From positions 1 through 64,000 of the forward strand of contig CAMBEP010000009.1 of NCBI GenBank assembly GCA_945865635.1: DNA of 64,000 bases. Reading direction: 5' to 3'. The notes below the pieces were generated by a model. That model was given only the letters and a program-made list of their open reading frames with translations. It had not been told where the DNA came from and made no database searches. The translations under genes and the position numbers were made by a program. This document shows, in pieces, positions 26,566-35,944 of this stretch. Positions within the stretch are counted from its first letter, which is position 1, and every line of letters begins with the position of its first letter. The DNA is from Candidatus Kuenenia stuttgartensis (lineage in GTDB: Bacteria > Planctomycetota > Planctomycetia > Isosphaerales > Isosphaeraceae).

Positions 26566-28095
26566 ATGAAATTTGGACGAAGCCAGAGTTCTGCATTGAA
26601 CTTCATCTCTTCGTTTGGTCTCACTTTTGTCACCTTCTCAACAGCAATGGTATCTTCCAGACTGGTCCTGTCTGAAATTGGCGATGAAAGGTTCGGCGCT
26701 TTTCGCTCACTTTTCGAACTCTTTGGATACTTAAACCTTTTTGATGCTGGCCTATCTGCAAGCCTCCGCCCCATGCTTGCGCAAGCCATTTCCCAAAATC
26801 AGCCCCAAAGGCTTCAAAGAATCTTGTTTTTAGCCAGAAAATCTTATCTCATTGGGATGCTGCTGGCTATTTTGATCGGACTGGTATTCACGGGTTTCAT
26901 TACTCATTTCATCCCGGTTTCTCATCAAAGCCGGCTCGACCTCAAGATCGGATCCCTTATATTCAGTATTGGCCTCGTCAATATCTGGTTCGGCCCAACC
27001 CGCACAATCTGCGAATCCCTTCAGAGATCGTTCCTCTTGAATCTGTTGTTGATCGTGCAATCCCTTTGCATTACGTTCACGACAATGTTCTTTTGTATTC
27101 AGTTCCCGCTTTGGGGGATCTCTGCCCAGGCTCTCAGTGTGATCTTTTGGGTCTCCTTTTTTAATGTCGTGCTGAAGTTTGTCGTTGCCAGGCTACACCC
27201 GGATATTTCAAATTCGACCACACAAGATTCCGAAATCGCCCAACCCAATGACTCACAAAATAAACTTTTTCACAATAGTCGCGATTCATTCATCCTGATG
27301 CTTGCAGGTCGGGCCAGTCTCCAGTCCAACAGTATTGTACTCGGCCTTTTTGCTGGACAATCAGATGTCACAAAGCTTTATGCAACACAAAGACTCTTTG
27401 ATGTGGTTCAATCGCAACTCTTTGCCGTGGGAAGCGCGTCTTGGGCTGCACTGGCAGAAATCTACCACCAGAACCAACTCGATTTATTCCGTACCCGAGT
27501 CACTCAGCTCGTGAGACTTATCTTGGTCATGGCCTTTGCGACTGTGATTCCAGTGGTCTGTTTTAATGAGAATTTTATCGCCTTATGGGTCGGTTCCGAA
27601 CGTTACGGCGGACAACAACTTTCTATCCTATTAGCCGGTAATACTTTTGCCTTGGCATTCACGGTTTTCAGCACCTGGTGCCTCACAGGCACAGGACATT
27701 TGAACTCAATTGTCCGGATGACCATTTGTACGACGATTCTTGATGTTGTTTCCACACTTGGTTTTACCTGGGCCTTTGGCTTGATAGGCCCAGTCCTGGG
27801 TTCCTTTTTAGCCTTTTATTTCTGTGCCATTCCCTGGCACGTGCGGTTATTGCGATCCCAGTTTCAGATCACCAGCCCCGACCTTTTGAAAGCTGTATCC
27901 GCTCCGTTCCTACTGGCAATCCCGTATACTCTTCTCATCCTCGTTCTGAAAAAGCAAGTCCCAATCGACGGTTGGATTTACCTGGCGATCGCCATGGTCG
28001 GGCCTGTGACGAGTTATCTTATCACTGCGAGCCTGTTTGTGCTCAATCGGGAAGATCGCCAGGTCCTTCTCAAAAGGTTTGGAATCGTTCGATGA
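26566..28095 (+). CDS. Polysaccharide flippase (Wzx/MATE-like, MVF superfamily)
   Basis: 509 residues from the ATG at 26566 with AGG upstream; the earlier in-frame codon at 26440 adds a stretch unlike a transporter N-terminus. About fourteen hydrophobic helices and the N-terminal pattern 'FSTAMVSSRLVLSEIGDERFGAFRSLFELFGYLNLFDAGL' fit the oligosaccharide-flippase (polysaccharide biosynthesis) family, which moves lipid-linked glycans across the cytoplasmic membrane. No glycosyltransferase cluster surrounds it, so its glycan is unknown. It converges on the capsid module. Confidence 0.82.
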   Translation: MKFGRSQSSALNFISSFGLTFVTFSTAMVSSRLVLSEIGDERFGAFRSLFELFGYLNLFDAGLSASLRPMLAQAISQNQPQRLQRILFLARKSYLIGMLLAILIGLVFTGFITHFIPVSHQSRLDLKIGSLIFSIGLVNIWFGPTRTICESLQRSFLLNLLLIVQSLCITFTTMFFCIQFPLWGISAQALSVIFWVSFFNVVLKFVVARLHPDISNSTTQDSEIAQPNDSQNKLFHNSRDSFILMLAGRASLQSNSIVLGLFAGQSDVTKLYATQRLFDVVQSQLFAVGSASWAALAEIYHQNQLDLFRTRVTQLVRLILVMAFATVIPVVCFNENFIALWVGSERYGGQQLSILLAGNTFALAFTVFSTWCLTGTGHLNSIVRMTICTTILDVVSTLGFTWAFGLIGPVLGSFLAFYFCAIPWHVRLLRSQFQITSPDLLKAVSAPFLLAIPYTLLILVLKKQVPIDGWIYLAIAMVGPVTSYLITASLFVLNREDRQVLLKRFGIVR

Positions 28096-28118
28096 ATCGC
28101 CGTTTTTAATGGTACAGA

Positions 28119-28160
28119 AAATCCATGGTTGAAGTCGTTGAACGATTCCGCCATGGATTT
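28119..28160. terminator. Bidirectional terminator candidate between flippase and capsid module
   Basis: AAATCCATGG (28119-28128) and CCATGGATTT (28151-28160) form a perfect 10-bp stem with a 22-nt loop in the 69-bp convergent gap. The T tracts are short on both strands. Confidence 0.55.
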
Positions 28161-28164
28161 CTAC

Positions 28165-28671
28165 TCACATAATTGATAAGATGGAACCGGAAATCAGAAC
28201 CTGAAAAACTCCAGGTTCCACCTCTGTGGTCGTCATTTTATCCACCTTCGACCGGCTTCCGATACAAGTCAGGCCAAATGTGTTGCCGGTAATAAAGAGG
28301 GTCGCCTTGGTCATGGCGGCCATCACAATCTCGGCTTTTGAAACCTGCTTCACTCTTAAAGTGATTCTTGCCGCAAAATGCAGAGCCATCAAAGCGCCTG
28401 TTGTGGTCGACAGAATTGGTATCGATCGAAGTGTGACAGGATGCATTTCCAACAGCACGGGCACAAGGCTTGATGAGATCGCTGGAAAATCTTCATCCGC
28501 ATAAATTCGAATCTGGTTTGCTGAAATGGCATCGCCCAAACCCGCAGCTACATTCTGAAGGATATTCATGATTTGGTTTCCAGATTTCACTGGGAGAGTT
28601 GTAGTACCACTTGACGAAGCACCATATAGCACATAATTGAAGTAATCAACCGGAAAGTAAGTCGTTGACAT
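28165..28671 (-). CDS. Virion-module protein, unknown (last gene)
   Basis: 168 residues. No known domain was recognised. The N-terminus 'MSTTYFPVDYFNYVLYGASSSGTTTLPV' is polar and Ser/Thr-rich, the rest alternates short beta-prone segments, and one mildly hydrophobic region lies near 'GALMALHFAARI'. Its N-terminal start, like those of the neighbouring genes, follows short spacers on the same strand, so it is taken as the last gene of the capsid/tail run. It could be a tail-end or adaptor protein; function is open. Confidence 0.55.
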   Translation of the reverse strand: MSTTYFPVDYFNYVLYGASSSGTTTLPVKSGNQIMNILQNVAAGLGDAISANQIRIYADEDFPAISSSLVPVLLEMHPVTLRSIPILSTTTGALMALHFAARITLRVKQVSKAEIVMAAMTKATLFITGNTFGLTCIGSRSKVDKMTTTEVEPGVFQVLISGSILSIM

Positions 28672-28778
28672 GATTATCTCCGCCAGTCAATCGTTGGTTT
28701 CAAAAACATCAAAAACCTCCATCAAAACCTAGAATTCATGGCTATCTCAGATAAGATAGCCAATCGAAACCAATCCAA

Positions 28779-29813
28779 TCAAGCAGGCAATGTCAATATC
28801 ACCGAAGTCCGATTGCCGGAATTATCCGTGGTTGCCAAGATTCTAGTCGCACTGTTGTTGCCTGCCTTAATGGTAATCAGCCCTGTCGATGCTCCTGAAA
28901 TAACCCCGGCTGTTGCTGCAAGAATTGGTGAAATGGCTTGCCGGATATTCACACCAGGCTCCACAACAACTGCATCCAGGCCACGAGAATCCAGTAGATA
29001 TCCAGTTTTATCCTGATTTGTACCCACCGTGACCGGCTGTGTGACCGAAAGGACGGCACCACCTGCAAATGTGGATCGAGTGCTGACCTTTGCATCAATA
29101 TTGTCTTTAACAAGCTGGCCAACACTTCCTGCCAAGCTGATATTGCTGGTTGTATAATCCCAAACACCTTTAGCCACAGAAGCGACATCAACTGTCACCG
29201 CCCCGCCAGTATAAGTGGAACGAGAACTGACCTTTGCATCAAGATTGTCTTTGACGAGCTGGCCCACACTTCCCACCAGGCTGATATTGCTGGTCGTATA
29301 ATCCCAAACCCCCTTGGCCAAAGTGGTGACATCACCTGCGGAAACACCCGTATAAGTGGAACGGCTACTGACCTTTGCATCAATATTGTCTTTGAGCAAC
29401 TGGCCCACACTTCCCACCAGGCTCACACTGCTGGTCGTATAATCCCAAACCCCCTTGGCCAAAGCGGTCACATCGACAGGTGTGCTCGAGCCACTGGAAC
29501 TGACAACGCTATTGTCGTCGCCAGAAATCATTTGTGCGGCAATCACCGCAACGACTTGATTACCGGCACCGGTATTATGGATCGTAATCGCATAATTGCC
29601 GTTACTGAACTGCAACACAGGCGTCGAACTCAAGGTCGCCCGAAATAAGCCTTGATAAGGGCTGGCCGATTCAGCCAAAATGCCGAGTGCCTGAGTCGGA
29701 ACGGCTTTGAAAGTTGTGTCGGTCATGTCGAGATAAAGGCCATCGGCCAGTCGCTCCACACTGTAGCCAAGCTTTGTGCCTGTCACATACTGAAATCGTA
29801 TTCTAAGTGCCAT
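28779..29813 (-). CDS. Phage tail/appendage-type protein with three 47-residue repeats
   Basis: 344 residues. The N-terminal 130 residues form a beta-rich domain ('MALRIRFQYVTGTKLGYSVERL'). Three tandem units of about 47 residues follow, each with 'AKGVWDYTTS' and 'GSVGQL-[LV]-KDN-x-DAKVS-x-RST'. The 'VWD...GSxGxxL' pattern is known from many phage tail and baseplate-region proteins. The C-terminal part is again beta-rich. Repeats are well preserved at DNA level (29060-29480). It lies 176 bp downstream of the beta-helix fibre gene, so a role in the same appendage is likely. Confidence 0.65.
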   Translation of the reverse strand: MALRIRFQYVTGTKLGYSVERLADGLYLDMTDTTFKAVPTQALGILAESASPYQGLFRATLSSTPVLQFSNGNYAITIHNTGAGNQVVAVIAAQMISGDDNSVVSSSGSSTPVDVTALAKGVWDYTTSSVSLVGSVGQLLKDNIDAKVSSRSTYTGVSAGDVTTLAKGVWDYTTSNISLVGSVGQLVKDNLDAKVSSRSTYTGGAVTVDVASVAKGVWDYTTSNISLAGSVGQLVKDNIDAKVSTRSTFAGGAVLSVTQPVTVGTNQDKTGYLLDSRGLDAVVVEPGVNIRQAISPILAATAGVISGASTGLITIKAGNNSATRILATTDNSGNRTSVILTLPA

Positions 29814-29989
29814 GTTGAATACCCTTTTGAACGGTCATTTTTTTCTGGATGTAGTTTAGGAATCGAGTGCCGTGTCCGAACTTTCAAAACACTCTCTTGA
29901 ATGGAAGTCTCTGATGATTACGATCTTCAAATCTTACTGGATCAAGACGAGCCGTGGAAATCGTTCCAATCGGCTCGCCCACGTTCAAT

Positions 29990-32900
29990 CTAAACCTGAA
30001 GTTGAAGGCATCCCGGCAGGAACACGGGTGCTGGCTCACCTGACCGGACAGTCAAAGTTTGATTCAACGGACCTGAGGCCCAGACGTTTCCGCCAGTGGC
30101 TGCATCCGACAGGAAAAACCAGTCGCCATCACTCCAATCGGTGGTCGGAGCGTTAAAACGAATCGAATTGGCGTTCGACCATGTCGATCGATACTCGTCA
30201 TGCATTTTGAAATTGGAACCTGAAAGTGGCACGGCTACCCGGCTGTATCCGCCACCTGTGACCTCCGTAATTCCAGTTCCATCGGCTGCAATAGGTGTCT
30301 TTGACAGGCCGATATAAAACGTGGTTGGGAAGGCGGTTATTGAGTTTCCAAAGGCAAAGTCGAGAATCCGATTCTGAGCCATCGTTGACCACGAACCATC
30401 TCGTGTCGAATTACGCAATATGAGCCCACCTGCTGGTATGGTCACCGTCTGACCGTCAAAGAAACCTGATTTTAGCGGCAAAGTTCTGGCACAAATCACA
30501 TTCCAGTATTTACCACCCTCCCACGAAGTGTGCCCCAACCAGATGACCATGGCATAGGGTTGCTGACGTACCAGGGTATCGCCAGGGAAGGCAGATCCTG
30601 CAATTGTAATGGCGACATTATTCGTTTTCTGGCCAGCACTGGCTGCATTCCAGATCGAAGAGTTGTTCATCAGGGTAGACATTTTCAACGTCTGGTTGTA
30701 GTCAAGAGTTCGGCCTGGAAGTATGGGAGTAAGCCCAAATTGGACCATGTCCTTATAAAACAGTTCCGTATATTGACCAACTGCTGGTCCTGATGCACCA
30801 TTGAGAATAGTTCCAAGAATCTGCGATGAAAAGCGATCATGAAACAACGCAGATTTGAGATTGACGGGTGAGCTGAGCGAAGGGTGGTTCAGGCTCGCAT
30901 CCATATAAAATGTTGCAAAAACATTCCCGCTAAGATTGTTCTTTTTCCGGGTTGGTCGAAAACTCAAAGGTGTCCAAACTGGTGGAGTGGACGACCCTTC
31001 CCTTCCTGTACGACCACATCCCCAAACCGAAACACCGCCTTCAGGAGGGTTCCCAACGTCAATTCGATGAGCGTCCTGAAACCATCCGCCCAAATTGGGA
31101 GGGGCATAGAAATCGTCGTGCACCGTTTTAATATTCGAATACGGATAAATCGAAGGCATGATCCCCAAGACATTGTCCGAACAACAGTAACGCCGAACTT
31201 TCACAACACCTCGCCAATCTTTACCACGGACACAAACAATCGGACCATCACCACTAAAATCACTATTTTGAATGTCTACAACACCTGGGAAATTCGTCCA
31301 GTCTGTGATGTAGTCATCATCTAGATAAATCACGGGGCGATTTGAATTCGATCCATAGTAGACATTGTTAAATATTAGCTTGTTAGAGGAATGGAACATG
31401 GATTTTTGAAGGTAGAACATCGCAACTAACGGGGTTGTGCGACAGCCTTCCGTATCAATCATCAGATTTTCAAAGCGGTGCCCTGCCCCGATACTATCAC
31501 CCCGAAAACCCATAAAAAATCCTTCCGCATGTTCACCAAAATCATTTGTGATACCGCCGCTCCAAACACTCCCAGAACCGACCATCCGTATTGCAGATCG
31601 GCCCACAAAACCAAAAGTCGTATTTTTTGCATGAACCATACTACTGTTCACACCAAAAAACAAGTTTCCAAGCGACGCCAGTTCACACGAATTCATCTGA
31701 AGCGGATAACTCACATAAATATTGAGTGACCCAATACCATTGAAAAATCCGTCCCGAATCGACACATTATCAATTTTCAGGTGTAAGTAGCAGCCAAGCG
31801 TGATACCGTCACAATTATGCGCCCATCCATAACCCACAATTGTCAGATCTGCCAATCGGCAATTAGAGATCGCAACGGGACCATTCCCGACTGGTGCCAG
31901 CATACCATAACATCGATCATTATTATCGGTCATAACCCCCAAATCAATTCCAGTGCCATCAAGAATATAAAGGCGAGCCAAATCTTGAGATTTGAATGCC
32001 GTGAATACGTCATTGTCCGTAAGTGGAGTTCCGTCTATCTTTGTCTGTGCTGTACCGACTGTTGAATTAACATACCTTAAGCAGGACCAGACCTTAGTGG
32101 CGATAACGGTGTAGTCCGATTTCGCAACAGCAGAATCATCATTGTAACGTGTGCTGCGTGATCTTGAACCAATCGAGAAGTCGGAATATTCCCAACGAGC
32201 AAAACTGTTAAACTTGGTGAACAGTTCCGTTGCCAGAATTCCGCTTGTAAAATTGATGGTGAAACTGACTTGGACCCTGTCCACAAAGACCAAGAATCGC
32301 TTATTGACCCAGTCCACCTGGATGCTGACACGGTGCAATCCCTTTGTCTGAGGCTGTGGGATAAGAAGGCGGATCACGCCTTTGTTAATCAATGAGTCGT
32401 CCGTAACAGTCATTGCAAATTGAAGTTGCGTAGTGCTGCCCGAAAACAGCCAGGGATCTGGCGTGGTGGACTCACCCATACCTGCAATGCCACCTTCAAC
32501 CGGCTTATCGTGGGCATAATAGATGAAATCAAATGTTGCCTGCGATTGCGATTCCCAACCAATGTTGGTGCCAGTCGCCAGCGGATTTCCAAAAAACACG
32601 CCCTTGACCATGCCGCGTGGACGAATTCCATAAGCGGCTCCAGGCGAATTGATATTCCACTCCAGTGGAGGCACACCCGAAGCGCCCGCCTTCAAATCGC
32701 CCAAAGGCCGGAATCGAAAGATGTCAGTACGATAACGTCCATCAAAAATGAAATTGTTTTGAGCATCTCTCGCAGCAACAGTTAAACCCGTATCCGTATC
32801 CGTATAAGAAACACTACTCTGCCAGGTTTTAGGATGTTTACCAAAGATAAATGCTGGACCCCAAGTCCACAAGGTTGTGGAATGTTGTCCCTCACCAACA

Positions 32901-33139
32901 ATCGAAACCCTGTCGCCATTGACATGGACGGGTTTTTCCAGAAAATAATAGTTCGGAAACTGGCCGGAACCTGGAATATAAACCGTTCCCCCGCCTTTGG
33001 AAATAACATAATCGACAGCGGCTTGAAAGGCAGGGGTATTGTTAAAATTGGGCACCGCCTGAGCACCGAAGTCGCGAACATCAACAAAGAGACCAGTTGT
33101 ACTCGTTGAAATACCTGATCCACCAATGGCTGCTGACAT
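29990..33139 (-). CDS. Beta-helix tail fibre/spike-like protein
   Basis: 1049 residues from the ATG at 33137-33139. The N-terminus has a pectate-lyase-3-type motif ('DVRDFGAQAVPNFNNTPAFQAAVDY', 'GGGTVYIPGSGQFPNYYFLEKPV'), as in phage tailspikes. Residues about 230-350 resemble a LamG/jelly-roll insert ('HRVSIQVDWVNKRFLVFVDR'). A parallel beta-helix-like section follows. The last 150 residues carry a module seen in phage fibre or decoration proteins ('FYIGLSKTPIAADGTGITEVTGGGYSRVAVPL' type). It probably binds or degrades a surface glycan. No catalytic residues could be assigned. It is the largest gene of the module. Confidence 0.75.
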   Translation of the reverse strand: MSAAIGGSGISTSTTGLFVDVRDFGAQAVPNFNNTPAFQAAVDYVISKGGGTVYIPGSGQFPNYYFLEKPVHVNGDRVSIVGEGQHSTTLWTWGPAFIFGKHPKTWQSSVSYTDTDTGLTVAARDAQNNFIFDGRYRTDIFRFRPLGDLKAGASGVPPLEWNINSPGAAYGIRPRGMVKGVFFGNPLATGTNIGWESQSQATFDFIYYAHDKPVEGGIAGMGESTTPDPWLFSGSTTQLQFAMTVTDDSLINKGVIRLLIPQPQTKGLHRVSIQVDWVNKRFLVFVDRVQVSFTINFTSGILATELFTKFNSFARWEYSDFSIGSRSRSTRYNDDSAVAKSDYTVIATKVWSCLRYVNSTVGTAQTKIDGTPLTDNDVFTAFKSQDLARLYILDGTGIDLGVMTDNNDRCYGMLAPVGNGPVAISNCRLADLTIVGYGWAHNCDGITLGCYLHLKIDNVSIRDGFFNGIGSLNIYVSYPLQMNSCELASLGNLFFGVNSSMVHAKNTTFGFVGRSAIRMVGSGSVWSGGITNDFGEHAEGFFMGFRGDSIGAGHRFENLMIDTEGCRTTPLVAMFYLQKSMFHSSNKLIFNNVYYGSNSNRPVIYLDDDYITDWTNFPGVVDIQNSDFSGDGPIVCVRGKDWRGVVKVRRYCCSDNVLGIMPSIYPYSNIKTVHDDFYAPPNLGGWFQDAHRIDVGNPPEGGVSVWGCGRTGREGSSTPPVWTPLSFRPTRKKNNLSGNVFATFYMDASLNHPSLSSPVNLKSALFHDRFSSQILGTILNGASGPAVGQYTELFYKDMVQFGLTPILPGRTLDYNQTLKMSTLMNNSSIWNAASAGQKTNNVAITIAGSAFPGDTLVRQQPYAMVIWLGHTSWEGGKYWNVICARTLPLKSGFFDGQTVTIPAGGLILRNSTRDGSWSTMAQNRILDFAFGNSITAFPTTFYIGLSKTPIAADGTGITEVTGGGYSRVAVPLSGSNFKMHDEYRSTWSNANSIRFNAPTTDWSDGDWFFLSDAATGGNVWASGPLNQTLTVRSGEPAPVFLPGCLQLQV

Positions 33140-33236
33140 GATTTTAGTTCTTTCAGTTGTATGGATGAAAATGGATTTGTACAGAAGCCGTTTTAAGTTG
33201 AGAGTCTGAATTCTGGTGATCAGAAAACCAGACCAT

Positions 33237-33860
33237 TTAACGGACAATTCGAGTCCATCGTTTTGTGTTTAAAGACTTGCGAGTGATTGCCATTAAGACC
33301 TCAGACTTCAAATCTGAAAGCAAACGTTGTTCCAATTCCATCAGGGATCCATTATTTAATCCCAATGTCGATGTCAGGAACGATGATCCTGTCCCCATTC
33401 GAATCAATGTCAACATTTTGACGACGTCTTTAATCCGTTCGGAAAGAATTTCATCAATCACCGATACGCTATTTTTCATGTGAGTATCCACAGTCAGTTG
33501 CGCCGCCTTGATGAAACTCGACAAATCAAAAACCGAAACCTGAACTGCTGTCGTTCCAAACGTAACACCAGGGCCTCGACCTACGGAAACATCATAGCCA
33601 CCAAGCTTCAATTGAAATCCATCAGCCTGAAGTGACTTTACAAAATAAAGGCCACTTTTGGGGTTCACCGCTGTCAATTCAATAATCTGCACGATCAATC
33701 CAACCGCCATGTTCGAAATCAATGGATTGAACGGCGTTTTTAAGAGCCATGCATCTGTCCCATCAAATATCCCGGTAAAAGAATCAACCCGGCTTGAAGT
33801 TTCAGCCATCTGAATAAACTGATCCGGATAACACATGACAATGTCTTCATTGGTAACCAT
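33237..33860 (-). CDS. Virion-module protein, unknown, after the capsid gene
   Basis: 207 residues. No family recognised. The N-terminal half is beta-prone ('GLIVQIIELTAVNPKSGLYFVKSLQADGFQLKLGG') and the C-terminal 90 residues are helical ('SVIDEILSERIKDVVKMLTLI'). Its place between the major capsid protein and the fibre is where head-completion or adaptor proteins are usually encoded, so a head-tail connector is one possibility. A strong hairpin separates it from the capsid gene. Confidence 0.6.
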   Translation of the reverse strand: MVTNEDIVMCYPDQFIQMAETSSRVDSFTGIFDGTDAWLLKTPFNPLISNMAVGLIVQIIELTAVNPKSGLYFVKSLQADGFQLKLGGYDVSVGRGPGVTFGTTAVQVSVFDLSSFIKAAQLTVDTHMKNSVSVIDEILSERIKDVVKMLTLIRMGTGSSFLTSTLGLNNGSLMELEQRLLSDLKSEVLMAITRKSLNTKRWTRIVR

Positions 33861-33895
33861 GATTCACACCGCTTTCAGGCTAGATAGTTCGTTAT

Positions 33896-33929
33896 CCCGC
33901 ATTTGGGAAGATTGAATCCCAAATGCGGG
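33896..33929 (-). terminator. Strong hairpin between capsid gene and following gene
   Basis: CCCGCATTTGGGA (33896-33908) and TCCCAAATGCGGG (33917-33929) give a perfect 13-bp stem with an 8-nt loop in the 97-bp gap. There is no T tract, so partial termination, RNA processing or transcript stabilisation are all possible. Confidence 0.55.
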
Positions 33930-33957
33930 GTGAAAAAACAAGGAAATGCACGACAAA

Positions 33958-35097
33958 TTATGCAGAGAAAGCTGTGATGCCTTCAACCCAAGCGTGGTGA
34001 GACTCATTTGCGAGCTCAATGGCGCCTTCGGCAATCAGGTCGCCTTCAAATGCATCGCCACGAACGCCCCGTGGGCTCCAGAATTCATTCCGCTTGACAC
34101 GCAAACGAATTTCAGAGCTTGTGAGTGCAACGGCCGTGAAGGGTCGCAGCAGAGGTGCTTCAACCAATGTGATTCCGCCCAGAAATGGAGCTTCAAAAAC
34201 ATTGATCGGCACACCAAAGACGTTTGTACCAGCAGTGATTCGCTGAACTGCATGTCCCCATGTTGCCAAGCCCGTCATAAAATTTGACGACAGAAGAAGG
34301 ATATCCGGATTACCACCGTTGGTACGGCAGCGTTCCATCGTGTCGCGAATAAAGTCAGTCGCCCTGTAAGTTCCTGAGTTTGTAGGAGCTGTCGTATTGT
34401 TGGTCACAATCAGCGTCTTAAGACCCTTTTGTTTTGGCCTGGCCACCAAAGCTGGATCCTCACCACGGCCGTAATAGCTGGTTGTTTCCATGTCATCCAT
34501 CAGGTTCTGAAGACCATCCATCCGAGCCTGATCCAGAGGTGTTCCACCACGGGCAGAGGATGCGAATCCGATTGCTGCCTGAAGTGATCCAGAAATCTGA
34601 ACAGGGTGTTGCCATGTCTGGCAATATTGATAGGAGATTGCAGGTTTCATTGCAACGCCGAGCTGATTGACTTCACCACCTGTACGGCTGTTGCCAACCA
34701 GTCGGACGGTGTCGTTCAAAGCTCCAGTGGATGCGACAGTGCCTTCAGCGGCACGACGAATCGTGACCGAGTTGGCTGCAACATTCACTTCACCAGTCAC
34801 TTCAACGCGTTCACCAGAAACGAGTTCAAGCACGTCGCCAACCATCAGATACGTGGCATCAAGGAAAGTCATGGACGTATCGGTTGCGGCGACAGCGGCA
34901 CCAAGTTTCAAAGTGCGTGGACGTGCAACGCGGCTGACCACAGCAAACGTGGTCGATTCCACAGGAATACGTGGCAGGCGCGAGACCAGCGGACAACGAT
35001 TAACGAACCAGTTCATGGAAACTGCATGAATCTCATTACGAATCTGACCTGCAAAATCTTGAAGAAGCTCAATACCTTGGGCGAATGTTGATGGCAT
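33958..35097 (-). CDS. Major capsid protein, SU10/DUF5309-like
   Basis: 379 residues from the ATG at 35095-35097. The N-terminal part has the SU10/DUF5309 style (Phe-Ala-Gln-Gly opening, then 'NWFVNRCPLVSRLPRIPV'), an Ig-like beta segment around residues 65-130, and 'GGEVNQLGVAMKPAISYQYCQTWQHPVQISG'. The C-terminal half has 'DILLLSSNFMTGLATWG' and a beta-rich end as in HK97-fold capsids. It would form the icosahedral shell. No N-terminal delta domain is apparent, which fits a separate scaffold protein encoded upstream. The gene is intact. Confidence 0.78.
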   Translation of the reverse strand: MPSTFAQGIELLQDFAGQIRNEIHAVSMNWFVNRCPLVSRLPRIPVESTTFAVVSRVARPRTLKLGAAVAATDTSMTFLDATYLMVGDVLELVSGERVEVTGEVNVAANSVTIRRAAEGTVASTGALNDTVRLVGNSRTGGEVNQLGVAMKPAISYQYCQTWQHPVQISGSLQAAIGFASSARGGTPLDQARMDGLQNLMDDMETTSYYGRGEDPALVARPKQKGLKTLIVTNNTTAPTNSGTYRATDFIRDTMERCRTNGGNPDILLLSSNFMTGLATWGHAVQRITAGTNVFGVPINVFEAPFLGGITLVEAPLLRPFTAVALTSSEIRLRVKRNEFWSPRGVRGDAFEGDLIAEGAIELANESHHAWVEGITAFSA

Positions 35098-35178
35098 GAT
35101 CAATGCTACCTTTCAGAAAATCGTTCAGGAACAAGAAATTGGAAACGGGAAAAGAGGAACACGGAACAGGAAACGGAA

Positions 35179-35505
35179 TCACTTTACAGATGGAGTTTTA
35201 ATAGCAGAATCAGAAGCAGCAGCCGATTGGTCAACAGGCAGAACCTGGCCATGTTGCAGGCGGCGTTGAATCTCAATGATTGCTACCAGAACGGCCGAAC
35301 TGATTGCAACATCTTCTGGACGCACCAGAATCGTGTTTAATGAATGGTTAAGTGTGGAAAGAATCACACTGGAGCTGCTGCCAGCAGCTATGGCAAAGAA
35401 CATGACGCGAATCAGTTCATTGGTATTGACAAAGCCTTTAATAGAGCCAGGAGCAGCTTTAAAATAGGCCTTAAGAGACTCGATCATTGCATTAATGCTA
35501 GGCAT
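35179..35505 (-). CDS. Small membrane protein A in the head module (paralogue of B)
   Basis: 108 residues from the ATG at 35503-35505. Two hydrophobic segments (about residues 31-52 and 65-80) are separated by 'NHSLNTILVRPEDVA' and followed by 'EIQRRLQHG' and a polar tail. It is clearly homologous to the next upstream gene: shared 'IRV-F', 'IAAG', 'SLNTIL', 'DVAI-SAVLVA' and 'RRLQHG'. Holin is one hypothesis because of size and topology, but lysis genes are rarely placed beside the capsid gene. No other family was recognised. Confidence 0.7.
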   Translation of the reverse strand: MPSINAMIESLKAYFKAAPGSIKGFVNTNELIRVMFFAIAAGSSSSVILSTLNHSLNTILVRPEDVAISSAVLVAIIEIQRRLQHGQVLPVDQSAAASDSAIKTPSVK

Positions 35506-35564
35506 TGAAGAAACCTTTCTTTTGAAACGTGATATAGATTCTAAATTCAGATCAAGAGTGAATA

Positions 35565-35894
35565 TCAACTTGACTTTGGTGTTTGAATAGTAGCTTCTGA
35601 ATTCACTGACTCGAATGGGATCACAACAGGTTTCTTGCCATGTTGCAACCGGCGATGAATTTCCATCACAGCGACCAGCACTGCCGATCCTATGGCAACA
35701 TCGGCGGGCTTGATCAGAATCGTGTTTAATGATTCGTTAAGTCCGGCAAGCATGATGCTTGCACCACCGCCCGCTGCGATCGACATAAAAACAACGCGAA
35801 TCATTTGGCTTGGATTTAAATAGCCCTGAATCGAGTCGGGAGATGACTTGCAAAAGTTTATCAATCCACCGACAAGATTCTTTACAATTGACAT
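35565..35894 (-). CDS. Small membrane protein B in the head module (paralogue of A)
   Basis: 109 residues from the ATG at 35892-35894. Same layout as protein A: an amphipathic N-terminus ('GLINFCKSSPDSIQGYLNPSQ'), two hydrophobic segments, then 'EIHRRLQHGKKP'. The two genes are a tandem duplication that has diverged to roughly half identity by eye, so both have been kept under selection. It sits between the scaffold candidate and protein A. Confidence 0.7.
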   Translation of the reverse strand: MSIVKNLVGGLINFCKSSPDSIQGYLNPSQMIRVVFMSIAAGGGASIMLAGLNESLNTILIKPADVAIGSAVLVAVMEIHRRLQHGKKPVVIPFESVNSEATIQTPKSS

Positions 35895-35944
35895 CGAATT
35901 AAACCTTTTCTCATGGAAGCATTGACATCGGTAACGGTGCAAGA

